From an uncultured Gammaproteobacteria bacterium (lineage in GTDB: Bacteria; Pseudomonadota; Gammaproteobacteria; SZUA-140), in NCBI GenBank assembly GCA_945788675.1, contig CALZMY010000057.1, positions 1-34,288 on the forward strand: a stretch of DNA of 34,288 nucleotides, in the 5' to 3' direction. The stretch's first letter is position 1. Each line of letters begins with the position of its first letter. The notes beneath the pieces are model-generated. The model had not been told where the DNA came from, ran no database searches, and was given only the letters and a program-made list of their open reading frames with translations. Positions 8,588 through 17,038 of the stretch are shown piece by piece. Both the position numbers and the translations under genes were made by a program.

Positions 8588-9238
8588 GTGGGTTTGGTTA
8601 TTTTTGATCTTGATAACACCTTGATCGGCGGAGATAGCGACTATCTCTGGAGTGAATTTCTCACCGAAGAAGGTATCGTCGGCCCGCAACATCAGCAGGA
8701 AAATCAACGATTTTATGATGAATATGTTGCCGGTACACTCGATATCAATGAGTTTCTCGCATTCCAGCTCGCGCCACTGGCAGCCCACGATATCAGCACA
8801 TTGAAGGCGTGGCGCGAACGCTTCCTCGATGAAAAAATAGCCCCGATTATGCTGGCACATGCACAAAAATTGATCGAAAAACACACAAACAGTGGCCAAA
8901 CCTTACTGATTATTACCGCCACCAATAGCTTTGTCACCGCCCCTATTGCCGCTCGCCTCGGCATTAAACACCTGATCGCAACCGAACCCGAGATGCACAA
9001 TGGACAATACACCGGTAAGGTGGCGGGCACCCCCAGTTTTCGCGAAGGAAAGGTGGAACGACTAAACCAATGGCTCAATGAAACAGACCGTAATCTCAAT
9101 GACAGCTGGTTCTACTCCGACTCTCACAATGACCTGCCACTACTAGAACAGGTGACTCATCCAGTCGCCGTTGATCCAGATGAGATCTTAACCAAATACG
9201 CCAGCAAGCACGACTGGCCGATTATCAGTCTGCGCTGA
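8588..9238 (+). CDS. HAD-superfamily subclass IB hydrolase (phosphatase)
   Basis: 216 residues from GTG at 8588. The frame is open back to a TTG at 8522, but those 22 residues are polar and unlike the family, while AGAGG sits eight bases before the GTG. Motif I is FDLDNT at 6-11 (nucleophile D7, acid D9), motif II is the Thr in ITATNS near 110, motif III is Lys in FREGKVE near 155, and motif IV is DSHND at 178-182. This is the SerB-like IB arrangement with a helical cap. Such proteins dephosphorylate small metabolites; the substrate cannot be read from sequence, and serine phosphate or histidinol phosphate are only possibilities. It is divergent from rppH and ends 14 bases from the convergent pilT. 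Confidence 0.88.
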   Translation: MGLVIFDLDNTLIGGDSDYLWSEFLTEEGIVGPQHQQENQRFYDEYVAGTLDINEFLAFQLAPLAAHDISTLKAWRERFLDEKIAPIMLAHAQKLIEKHTNSGQTLLIITATNSFVTAPIAARLGIKHLIATEPEMHNGQYTGKVAGTPSFREGKVERLNQWLNETDRNLNDSWFYSDSHNDLPLLEQVTHPVAVDPDEILTKYASKHDWPIISLR

Positions 9239-9252
9239 AGCCAGCCACTCGA

Positions 9253-10290
9253 TTATTTAAAATCATCCTTATTAGCCGCCTTCATTGCAGCATCCTGCTT
9301 GGTGATCAACCCCTTCTGTATCAGCTCCTGAAGATTTTGATCGAGCGTCTGCATGCCAAGCGCCTGCCCCGTCTGAATGGCAGAATACATCTGTGGAATC
9401 TTGTTTTCTCGAATCAGATTTCGGATCGCCGGGGTTCCGACCATGATCTCGTGTGCCGCGACGCGGCCTCCGCCGACCTTTTTCAGCAGCGTTTGCGATA
9501 TCACCGCCTTTAATGACTCCGACAGCATCGAACGAATCATCTCTTTCTCAGCCGCTGGAAACACATCGATCACACGATCGATCGTCTTTGCCGCCGAGCT
9601 GGTATGCAACGTGCCAAACACCAGATGCCCCGTTTCAGCCGCAGAGAGCGCCAGCCCGATCGTCTCTGGATCACGCATCTCGCCCACCAGAATGATATCG
9701 GGATCTTCACGCAACGCAGAACGTAACGCCTCAGCAAAGCCGAGTGAATCTCGATGAATTTCACGCTGATTGACCAGACACTTCTTACTCTGATGAACAA
9801 ACTCGATCGGATCTTCAAGGGTCAAAATATGGCCATATTCAGTATTATTTTTATAATCCATCATCGCCGCCAGCGTGGTCGATTTACCGGAACCTGTCGG
9901 CCCGGTCACCAGCACGATACCACGCGGGGTATCCGCAATATCACCAAACACGGCGGGCGCGCCCAGCTCTTCAAGCGAAAGGATAGTCGATGGAATCGTT
10001 CGAAACACCGCGCCAACACCACGATTATGATTAAAGGCATTGACACGAAAACGTGCTAGCCCAGGTATTTCAAACGAAAAATCTGTCTCCAGAAATTCTT
10101 CAAAATCCTTACGCTGCTTATCATTCATGATGTCATAAACCATGTTATGCACAGTCTTATTATCCAGTGCAGGGACGTTGATACGACGTATATCGCCATC
10201 CACACGAATCATTGGCGGCAATTCTGCAGACAGATGTAAATCCGATGCGTTACTTTTAACTCCAAACGCGAGTAACTCAGCAATATCCAT
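9253..10290 (-). CDS. pilT: type IV pilus retraction ATPase PilT
   Basis: 345 residues, the PilT length, and very close in register to Pseudomonas PilT (MDI.ELLAF..K..ASDLHLS at the N-terminus). An N-terminal PAS-like domain is followed by the RecA-like motor: Walker A GPTGSGKS at 130-137, Asp box EDPIEFVHQ at 160-168, Walker B IILVGEMRD at 199-207, His box GHLVFGTLHT at 221-230, and the retraction-specific AIRNLIRE at 288-295. It hexamerises at the pilus base and depolymerises the pilus, powering twitching motility and DNA uptake. The start is ATG with a strong GAGGAG site. PilU, which often follows pilT, is not present here; a HAD gene converges instead. Confidence 0.97.
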   Translation of the reverse strand: MDIAELLAFGVKSNASDLHLSAELPPMIRVDGDIRRINVPALDNKTVHNMVYDIMNDKQRKDFEEFLETDFSFEIPGLARFRVNAFNHNRGVGAVFRTIPSTILSLEELGAPAVFGDIADTPRGIVLVTGPTGSGKSTTLAAMMDYKNNTEYGHILTLEDPIEFVHQSKKCLVNQREIHRDSLGFAEALRSALREDPDIILVGEMRDPETIGLALSAAETGHLVFGTLHTSSAAKTIDRVIDVFPAAEKEMIRSMLSESLKAVISQTLLKKVGGGRVAAHEIMVGTPAIRNLIRENKIPQMYSAIQTGQALGMQTLDQNLQELIQKGLITKQDAAMKAANKDDFK

Positions 10291-10444
10291 TCAATTCTCC
10301 TCCAGAGATATCAATTCACCGCGACAAAATGCGCTGGCGAAGTAGATAATTTTTTCGCCCGCAGTCACTTAACGGCACTTCCATATACATCTTGAACAAC
10401 CGGCATGCGCATTTCAGGCGACCTGAACAGCGCCATATTCACGC

Positions 10445-10472
10445 TGGACTCAACCACGCAAATCACTAAAAT
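10445..10472 (+). promoter_or_regulatory. candidate yggS promoter
   Basis: TGGACT at 10445-10450 and TAAAAT at 10467-10472 are spaced by 16 bases, placing transcription start about five bases before the yggS ATG at 10484. No Shine-Dalgarno is visible, so a very short leader is plausible. Confidence 0.3.
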
Positions 10473-10483
10473 AGACCCCACCT

Positions 10484-11182
10484 ATGCCAACCACGACCAG
10501 CATCAAACACAATATTCAGCAAACACGCCAGCGCATCGCAACGGCCGAGCGCAAATATGGCAGGAAACCCGGCAGCGTCGAGCTACTGGCCGTCAGCAAA
10601 GCACAGCCCGTGACGTCAATCCTGGCTGCGCTTGAGCAACAACAGTACCACTTCGGCGAAAATTACCTGCAGGAAGCGCTGAACAAGATCGATGCATTGC
10701 AGGGACACCCTATCGTATGGCATTACATTGGCGCGATTCAATCGAATAAGACGCGCCCTATCGCGGAACAGTTCGACTGGGTACACAGCGTCTGCAGTCT
10801 CAAGATCGCCAAAAGACTCAGCGTGCAAAGGCCTGCGACACACCCTGACCTGAACATCTGCATCCAGCTCAATGTTAGCGCTGAAGAGAGCAAATCCGGC
10901 GCAACACTGGCGGAGTTACCCACATTAGCCACAGAGATTGCCGCCCTGCCGCACATCAAATTACGAGGCCTGATGGCAATACCGCAGAAAGCAGAAAACC
11001 TGGATCAGCAACGCGCCATTTTTCACGCAGTACAACAGGCGCAACAGCGACTCATTGATGCCGGCCACCCACTGGACACCCTGTCACTCGGGATGTCAGC
11101 AGACCTCGAAGCGGCAGTCGCTGAAGGCTCAACGATGGTACGCATCGGCACCGCCATTTTTGGCCCACGCAAAACACCATAG
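10484..11182 (+). CDS. yggS: pyridoxal phosphate homeostasis protein (YggS/PLPBP family)
   Basis: 232 residues, the usual size. A TIM-barrel PLP-binding protein of the alanine-racemase N-terminal fold with no known catalysis. The PLP lysine is K39 in LLAVSKAQ. Other family motifs are FGENYLQEAL, WHYIGAIQSNKTRPI and the phosphate-binding end MSADLEAAVAEGSTMVRIGT near 203-222. It buffers free PLP and affects amino-acid metabolism. It starts the conserved yggS-proC-yggT set divergent from pilT. The ATG has no visible ribosome-binding site; GenBank-style starts for this family agree with residue 1 or 2. Confidence 0.95.
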   Translation: MPTTTSIKHNIQQTRQRIATAERKYGRKPGSVELLAVSKAQPVTSILAALEQQQYHFGENYLQEALNKIDALQGHPIVWHYIGAIQSNKTRPIAEQFDWVHSVCSLKIAKRLSVQRPATHPDLNICIQLNVSAEESKSGATLAELPTLATEIAALPHIKLRGLMAIPQKAENLDQQRAIFHAVQQAQQRLIDAGHPLDTLSLGMSADLEAAVAEGSTMVRIGTAIFGPRKTP

Positions 11183-11215
11183 CACTGACAACCAAATCAC
11201 AGTATATTCCTTATT

Positions 11216-12052
11216 ATGAACAATAAACGATATGCATTTATTGGCGGTGGCAATATGGCTCGCAGCCTGATCGGCGGCATGATTAGCGACGGCTGTAACC
11301 CTGAACTCATTCGGGTCTCCGATCCGAGTGTCGAACAGCGCCAGCAACTTGCGGCAACCTTTGGTATCCACACCGCAATATCCAATCTCGAAGCACTGCA
11401 ACAGGCGGATGTAGTCATCCTCGCCGTCAAGCCACAAATGATCGAAGCAGTCGCCACTGAAATTGCAGCGGCCATACAACAACAGCAATGCCCCGTCATC
11501 TCGATCGCCGCTGGCATCCGCACCCACGACCTCGAACGCTGGCTAGGCGGTCATTGCGCCGTCATCCGCACCATGCCAAACACGCCAGCGCTGGTGGGCA
11601 GTGGCGCTACGGCACTGTTCGCCAGCCCGACCACATCCGCAGAACAACGCGACCTTGCCGAATTCATCATGCGCGCAGTCGGACTCACCCTGTGGCTGGA
11701 TGACGAATCACTGATGGATGCTGTCACTGCCCTCTCCGGTAGCGGTCCCGCCTACTTTTTCCTATTAATGGAATCACTGGAAAATGCCGGCTGCAACGCA
11801 GGCCTGCCACGCGAAACCGCCCGCCTGCTCACGCTACAAACTGCCTTTGGCGCGGCCAAAATGGCGCTCGAAAGCAGCGATGATAGCGCCACATTGAGAA
11901 AATGCGTCACCTCACCGGGCGGTACCACCGAACGGGCCATCGAGATAATGGAGTCGGGTGAATACCAGGCACTTATTAATAACGCGGTTCAGGGCGCAAA
12001 AGAACGTGCACAAGAATTGGCTGACCTATTAGGAAATAACAACCATGGATAG
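11216..12052 (+). CDS. proC: pyrroline-5-carboxylate reductase
   Basis: 278 residues, full length. It reduces 1-pyrroline-5-carboxylate to L-proline with NAD(P)H, the last step of proline synthesis. The Rossmann motif FIGGGNMARS lies at 8-17, and MPNTPALVGSGATALF and the P5CR signature AVTALSGSGPAYFFL are present, with SPGGTTERAIE near 234-244 in the dimerisation domain. It follows yggS by 33 bases and overlaps yggT by eight bases, so the three are one transcription unit. Confidence 0.97.
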   Translation: MNNKRYAFIGGGNMARSLIGGMISDGCNPELIRVSDPSVEQRQQLAATFGIHTAISNLEALQQADVVILAVKPQMIEAVATEIAAAIQQQQCPVISIAAGIRTHDLERWLGGHCAVIRTMPNTPALVGSGATALFASPTTSAEQRDLAEFIMRAVGLTLWLDDESLMDAVTALSGSGPAYFFLLMESLENAGCNAGLPRETARLLTLQTAFGAAKMALESSDDSATLRKCVTSPGGTTERAIEIMESGEYQALINNAVQGAKERAQELADLLGNNNHG

Positions 12053-12620
12053 CTCTTACCTCAGCAACCCGGCGCTATATCTGGTTGACGCCCTGTTTGG
12101 TCTCTACCTCATCGCCATTATGCTGCGCTTTCTACTACAGTTGGTGCGGGCAAACTTTCATAATCCAATCTGCCAGTTTCTGGTGAAAATCACGAATCCA
12201 CCGCTCGTGCCACTGCGACGCATCATTCCAGGCTTCAAGGGAGTAGACGTTGCCTCGCTCTTTTTACTCTTTACTGTACAAATTGCGGCAATCCTGCTGA
12301 AGCTGTTGATCATCGGTAAATCATTCAGCATCGTAGCCCTGATCCCAATCGCTATTGCGGACCTGCTATCGCTAGCACTGAATGTCTTTATGGTCGCCAT
12401 CCTGATACAGGTGGTCTTAAGCTGGGTCGCCCAGGGGGCATACAACCCACTCACCTCAACACTCTACTCGCTCACGGACCCCGTACTTAGCCCGGTACGC
12501 CGCGTGATTCCACCGATCGGCGGCATGGATCTATCACCATTAGTAGTCCTGCTCTCCATTCCGCTAATCAAGATGCTGGTAATTACCCCTATCTCAAATC
12601 TCAGTAATTTACTCACATGA
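12045..12620 (+). CDS. yggT: YggT-family integral membrane protein
   Basis: 191 residues with two repeats of the YGGT domain. Each has a pair of membrane helices and the short motif NP..Q.L/P...R...P.. (residues about 34-60 and 140-165, the latter PLTSTLYSLTDPVLSPVRRVIP). About four to five membrane helices are expected in the inner membrane. Its role is unclear; E. coli YggT has been linked to osmotic tolerance, and homologues in other phyla to cell division or plastid protein assembly. The start ATG lies within the end of proC. Confidence 0.9.
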   Translation: MDSSYLSNPALYLVDALFGLYLIAIMLRFLLQLVRANFHNPICQFLVKITNPPLVPLRRIIPGFKGVDVASLFLLFTVQIAAILLKLLIIGKSFSIVALIPIAIADLLSLALNVFMVAILIQVVLSWVAQGAYNPLTSTLYSLTDPVLSPVRRVIPPIGGMDLSPLVVLLSIPLIKMLVITPISNLSNLLT

Positions 12621-12809
12621 GCCCGTGCCACAACAAAACTGCGTTATACGACAAAATAGACACATTTTTTATAAAACAATAAATGTATGGGATTTAAATA
12701 CTCACTTCAGAGCAGAAAATCTCTTTTGAGCGCCAAAATAGAGAGGGTGATACAGTTTTTTGAAAAAAAGCTCATGCATAGCAACAAAATTCCGATAGTA
12801 GTCTGTAAC

Positions 12810-12815
12810 TATAAT
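12810..12815 (+). promoter_or_regulatory. candidate promoter -10 of the dynamin-like gene
   Basis: A perfect TATAAT sits 53 bases before the ATG at 12868, in an A/T-rich 247-base gap after yggT. The -35 is weak. Just downstream, ttagccaata and ttagccatta form a tandem 10-base near repeat (12821-12840). No rho-independent terminator for yggT is evident in the gap. Confidence 0.3.
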
Positions 12816-12867
12816 AAATTTTAGCCAATATTAGCCATTACATTAAGGGCAGACTGGAAAGGGAAAT

Positions 12868-14838
12868 ATGTCCACAAACGCTTTGGATATCAAAGAGGCT
12901 CTACAGCAAGACCGCTTCAGCAGTCAGATGGAGGCCTTTGCCCAGTGGAAAACTGAGCTTGTACAGACCATCAGAAGTTATCAGGAATGGCTAAGTCAAC
13001 ACGACAAGAGTAGCCCTGAAATCGAGTTACGTATCTTTGATGCGCTCAAAGCACTCGATTCCGACAACCTCAACATCGCTTTTGTGGCAGAGTTCTCACG
13101 TGGTAAAACTGAGCTTATCAACGCAATTTTCTTTGCCAACTATGGCCGCCGCCTGCTCCCTTCCGAAGCAGGCCGTACCACCATGTGCCCCACAGAGCTT
13201 TTTTATGACAAAAACAAAAATCAGTCATTTATCAGGCTGCTGCCAATCGAAACACGCCTCAGCGATGCCAGCCTTTCAGAACTCAAAAATGAAGAGAGCT
13301 ACTGGACCGTACTACCACTCGATGTAGACTCTCCTGAGCAGATGGCAGAGGCTTTCAAGGAGGTCATCAAGACCAAAGATGTTCCAATAGAGGAAGCCGA
13401 AAAGCTAGGGCTCTATTGTGAAGAGCTGCATAGTGGCGATGAAGATACCCCTCCACCCGAGAAGATCGAAATTCCGATGTGGCGTCACGCCCTGATCAGC
13501 TTCCCACACCCGCTACTGAAACAGGGGTTAGTGATCCTCGATACCCCAGGGCTGAACGCACTCGGCAGCGAACCTGAACTAACCCTCAACATGCTACCCA
13601 GTGCCCAGGCAGTACTATTTATCCTCTCTGCCGACACCGGTGTCACCAAGAGTGACCTCGACATGTGGAAAAATCACATCATGGCCTTCCGTAACAAGAA
13701 ACAGAGTGGGCTGGTAGCGGTGCTTAATAAAATTGACATCCTCTGGGATGAGATGAAAAAACCTGAAGAGGTCATTGCTTCGATCGAAGAACAACGCAAG
13801 ACCAGCGCCAGCATGCTTGGCATTGATGACACTAGTGTCTACCCGGTTTCGGCACAGAAGGCGTTACTCGCAAAGACCAAAAAGGACCAAAAACTGCTAG
13901 AACAGAGTAATCTGCTATCACTTGAGTCACTGCTTGCCAACGAAATCCTGCCCACCAAACAACAGGTCATCTGGAACAGTATCGTCGTCGGACTCGACCA
14001 GTCTATCAACAGCACCTACGAACCAATTGCAGGAAAATTGCAGGACCTTAACAAGCAACTGCAACAGCTGGAAGCACTGCGTGGCAAGAATGAAGATGTC
14101 GTGCAACAGTTACTGCAAAGGGCAAAAGAGCAGAAGGTCACCTATTACGAGAGTGTTAAAAACTTTCAGGCAAGCCGACGCCGCCTTGCCACCCAGGCCA
14201 AGGTGATGTTTAACACCCTCGGCATGGATGCGATCGATGTCATTATCGAAAAGACGCGTCAGGATATGTCCGGCAGCTGGACCACCAACGGCATGAAAAA
14301 CGGGATGACACTATTTTTCGAAAGTTCACGCGAGGCGATGCAGATCGCGGAGAGGCATTCTGATGAAATCCACAAACTGATCCAGTCCATTTATAAAAAG
14401 TTCCACGATGAGCATGGACTCAAGATTCATAAAGCCCCCAAATTCAACATTCAACCTCACATCTCCGAGCTGGATCAACTGTCCATCAAGGCAGAGGAAT
14501 TTCGTAACAGCCCTATATCCACCATGGCTGAGCAAAGCTTTGTGGTTAAAAAGTTTTTCATCTCACTCGTCAGCCATGTACGCAATACATTTGGCAATTC
14601 TAATAGAGAGGCCGACGCATGGCTCAAGGAACTGATCAATCCACTCGTCATCCAGATTCAGGAAAAACGCGCCAGCATCGACAAGTACATGGAGACATTG
14701 AGCAAGATTAAATCGTCAAAAAACAACCTGGAAGGTCAGCTCAAAATACTGAATCAAGAGCTATCTCAACTTGAAGCACAAGCAGCCTCACTTGAGGCGA
14801 TGCGTAAGACATTGCAAAATTGCACTCCACCAGATTAA
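12868..14838 (+). CDS. dynamin-like large GTPase
   Basis: 656 residues. The GTPase head comes first: G1 AEFSRGKT at 74-81, G2 Thr in GRTTMCPTE near 104, G3 DTPG at 225-228 (VILDTPGLNALGS) and G4 NKID at 287-290. The remainder is helical, with coiled-coil stretches near 390-435 and 610-650. G1 starts with Ala where the P-loop consensus GxxxxGK[ST] has Gly; the rest of the site is intact. Bacterial dynamin-like proteins bind or remodel membranes, some in stress or phage response. No obvious transmembrane helix is visible. The gene is alone between yggT and pyrE with AAAGG before its start and a hairpin after its stop. The superfamily call is firm; the cellular role is unknown. Confidence 0.88.
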   Translation: MSTNALDIKEALQQDRFSSQMEAFAQWKTELVQTIRSYQEWLSQHDKSSPEIELRIFDALKALDSDNLNIAFVAEFSRGKTELINAIFFANYGRRLLPSEAGRTTMCPTELFYDKNKNQSFIRLLPIETRLSDASLSELKNEESYWTVLPLDVDSPEQMAEAFKEVIKTKDVPIEEAEKLGLYCEELHSGDEDTPPPEKIEIPMWRHALISFPHPLLKQGLVILDTPGLNALGSEPELTLNMLPSAQAVLFILSADTGVTKSDLDMWKNHIMAFRNKKQSGLVAVLNKIDILWDEMKKPEEVIASIEEQRKTSASMLGIDDTSVYPVSAQKALLAKTKKDQKLLEQSNLLSLESLLANEILPTKQQVIWNSIVVGLDQSINSTYEPIAGKLQDLNKQLQQLEALRGKNEDVVQQLLQRAKEQKVTYYESVKNFQASRRRLATQAKVMFNTLGMDAIDVIIEKTRQDMSGSWTTNGMKNGMTLFFESSREAMQIAERHSDEIHKLIQSIYKKFHDEHGLKIHKAPKFNIQPHISELDQLSIKAEEFRNSPISTMAEQSFVVKKFFISLVSHVRNTFGNSNREADAWLKELINPLVIQIQEKRASIDKYMETLSKIKSSKNNLEGQLKILNQELSQLEAQAASLEAMRKTLQNCTPPD

Positions 14839-14867
14839 AATTAACTACAACGCCCTCTTTAAACCGC

Positions 14868-14903
14868 TATATACGCCCCTCGACCGAGGGACGTATATAT
14901 TTC
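14868..14903 (+). terminator. rho-independent-type hairpin after the dynamin-like gene
   Basis: Stem TATATACG/CGTATATA, a one-base C/A mismatch, then stem CCCTC/GAGGG around the loop GACC, followed by TTT. It begins 30 bases after the stop and separates this gene from pyrE. The T-run is short, so efficiency is uncertain. The outer A/T stem makes it nearly symmetric. Confidence 0.6.
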
Positions 14904-14974
14904 CCCAAACAATCATTTACCGCCTCTACCTATGATGGTTACAATGAACATTATCATCATAGAAGGATAGCAAT

Positions 14975-15619
14975 ATGCAGGACTACCAGCGTGATTTTAT
15001 CGATTTTGTAATCGAGAGTGGCGTACTCCGTTTTGGCGAATTCACCCTCAAATCAGGCCGAATCAGCCCCTATTTTTTCAACAGCGGCCTGTTCAATACT
15101 GGCGCGACGATCTCCCGCCTCGGCCAGTACTATGCCGCCGCCATCGTTGCCGATCATGTCGAACTCGACATGCTATATGGCCCCGCATACAAAGGTATCC
15201 CGCTCGCCGTCGCTACCGTAATTGCGTTACAGGAACAGCATCAGCAAGACCTCCCATTTGCCTTCAACCGCAAAGAGGCCAAGGATCACGGTGAAGGTGG
15301 CGTCATCGTCGGCGCCGCGTTACAGGGCAAAGTACTGGTGATCGACGATGTCATCTCGGCCGGCACCTCAGTACGCGAATCTGCTGCCATCATCGACAAT
15401 GCGGGGGCATCAATGGCCGGTGTCGCAATCGCGCTGGACCGTCAGGAAAGAGGCCAGGGTGACACCTCCGCTATTCAGGAAATCAAGCAGCAACATGGCA
15501 TTAAGGTCACCAGTATCGCCAGCCTGACGACACTACTCGACTATCTCCGTGAAAAACCTCAACTGGCCGACACACTGGCTCGGATCCGTGATTACAAGGC
15601 CCAATATGGATGTGCCTAA
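14975..15619 (+). CDS. pyrE: orotate phosphoribosyltransferase
   Basis: 214 residues, the usual gammaproteobacterial length. It converts orotate and PRPP to orotidine 5'-phosphate in pyrimidine synthesis. Motifs are FTLKSGRISPYFFNSG at 23-38, the flexible catalytic loop FNRKEAKDHGEGG at 97-109, and the PRPP-binding block VLVIDDVISAGTS at 120-132. The start is ATG preceded by AGAAGGA. It is followed directly by the overlapping DUF3108 gene. Confidence 0.97.
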   Translation: MQDYQRDFIDFVIESGVLRFGEFTLKSGRISPYFFNSGLFNTGATISRLGQYYAAAIVADHVELDMLYGPAYKGIPLAVATVIALQEQHQQDLPFAFNRKEAKDHGEGGVIVGAALQGKVLVIDDVISAGTSVRESAAIIDNAGASMAGVAIALDRQERGQGDTSAIQEIKQQHGIKVTSIASLTTLLDYLREKPQLADTLARIRDYKAQYGCA

Positions 15620-16376
15620 GCGCGACCCCATGAGCATCGTAGACAAGATCATGCGCCATGTCAGCGGCGTCCTCATCGGATGTTGCCTGCTGGCCACTAT
15701 GCCTCTCTATGCCGAAGGGAGTCCGGCCATTCCTGCCTTCACCGCTCACTACGAATTGCTGCGCAATGGCAAGATGAAGGTGGGCGAGGTTAAACGCACT
15801 ACCGCAATACAGGAAAATGGTGCTATCACCTTCGAGTCCTACTCCAAAACTACCGGGCTTGCAGCACTCTTCATCAAAGACAAGATCACCGAACGCACCT
15901 CCTTTATTCTCGACGGCAATACCATTCAGCCACAGGACTATCTCTATGACCGTAAAGGCGGCAAACGCTCACGAGTGGTTAAACTCAACTTTGACTGGGC
16001 AAAAAAAAGCGTCACCAATGCCATCAATGGAGAGCCATGGCAGATGGAGATATCGCCCGGCACACAAGACAAACTCTCCTATCAATTACAATTGATGATT
16101 GACCTACAGGCAAACCTGACCGCGTTTAATTATCCCGTCGCCGATGGCGGCACCCTCAAAGAATACCGTTTCACACTGCTAGGAGAAGAGACGATCAAGA
16201 CCCCGATGGGAAAGATCGAAACGATCAAGATCAAGCGCGAACGCGCCGCGGATAGTAAACGCAAAACCACCATCTGGTTTGCTAAATCACTGCACTATCT
16301 ACCAGTACGTATCAAACAGGGCAAGAGTGATGATGAGTTCGTCACCCTCGAGATCAAAAAGGCAGAGGGGATTTAA
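15606..16376 (+). CDS. DUF3108 domain-containing exported protein
   Basis: About 256 residues from ATG at 15606, which overlaps the pyrE stop by 14 bases and has CAAGG six bases upstream. The open frame reaches 15549, and an ATG at 15630 is also possible. A hydrophobic segment (VSGVLIGCCLLATMPLYA) followed by EGS looks like a signal peptide, so the mature protein is probably periplasmic. The rest is mainly beta strand, with FTAHYELLRNGKMKVGEV at its start and a TTIWFAKSLHYLPVRIKQ block near the end, typical of DUF3108. The function of the family is not established. The gene sits downstream of pyrE and converges on dcd. Confidence 0.82.
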   Translation: MDVPKRDPMSIVDKIMRHVSGVLIGCCLLATMPLYAEGSPAIPAFTAHYELLRNGKMKVGEVKRTTAIQENGAITFESYSKTTGLAALFIKDKITERTSFILDGNTIQPQDYLYDRKGGKRSRVVKLNFDWAKKSVTNAINGEPWQMEISPGTQDKLSYQLQLMIDLQANLTAFNYPVADGGTLKEYRFTLLGEETIKTPMGKIETIKIKRERAADSKRKTTIWFAKSLHYLPVRIKQGKSDDEFVTLEIKKAEGI

Positions 16377-16415
16377 GAAACCTGTAAAATAAGCCCTTTC
16401 CCTCCTTTTACGACC

Positions 16416-16982
16416 TCAGGTCTTTGGCAACGTCACGCCTTGCTGCCCCTGGTATTTACCGCCACGATCCCTGTATGACACCTCGCAAACCTCATCAGAC
16501 TCAAAAAAGAGCACCTGCGCAACACCTTCATTGGCATAGATCTTTGCAGGCAGAGGCGTGGTATTGGAAAACTCCAGCGTCACATGCCCTTCCCACTCCG
16601 GTTCGAACGGTGTGACATTAACGATAATGCCGCAACGAGCATAGGTCGATTTACCCAGGCAGATCGTCAACACGCTACGCGGGATACGAAAGTACTCCAC
16701 TGTACGCGCCAGCGCAAATGAGTTTGGCGGGATGATACAGACATCAGACTTTACATCGACAAAGCTATTTTCATCAAAATTTTTCGGATCAACAATCGCC
16801 GAATTAATGTTGGTGAAAATCTTGAATTCATCGGAACAACGAATATCGTAGCCATAGCTCGATGTCCCGTAAGAGACGATACGCCCGTCTTCATTCTCCC
16901 TCACCTGCCCCGCCTCATATGGCTCGATCATGCCGTGTTCCTCGGCCATGCGACGGATCCACTTATCAGACTTGATACTCAT
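16416..16982 (-). CDS. dcd: dCTP deaminase
   Basis: 188 residues, the normal length for Dcd. It deaminates dCTP to dUTP, feeding thymidylate synthesis. Family motifs are SYGYDIRCS at 42-50, GKSTYARCG at 110-118 with the substrate-binding Arg, and the catalytic Glu137 in HVTLEFSNTTPLP. The trimeric-fold C-terminus GGKYQGQQGVTLPK is present. The start ATG is followed by SIKSDKWIRRMA, as in homologues. It lies 56 bases downstream of mrp on the same strand, and the pair may be co-transcribed. Confidence 0.97.
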   Translation of the reverse strand: MSIKSDKWIRRMAEEHGMIEPYEAGQVRENEDGRIVSYGTSSYGYDIRCSDEFKIFTNINSAIVDPKNFDENSFVDVKSDVCIIPPNSFALARTVEYFRIPRSVLTICLGKSTYARCGIIVNVTPFEPEWEGHVTLEFSNTTPLPAKIYANEGVAQVLFFESDEVCEVSYRDRGGKYQGQQGVTLPKT

Positions 16983-17038
16983 CTCTATATTCTCTGCTTT
17001 TTATAATGTCAATTTCAGCACTGTTGCCGGGCATTTCT

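Noticed and set aside
12747..12772. T-run/A-run (ttttttgaaaaaaa) as a terminator for yggT
   Set aside because: A pure A/T hairpin with a minimal loop and no G/C stem; unlikely to terminate.
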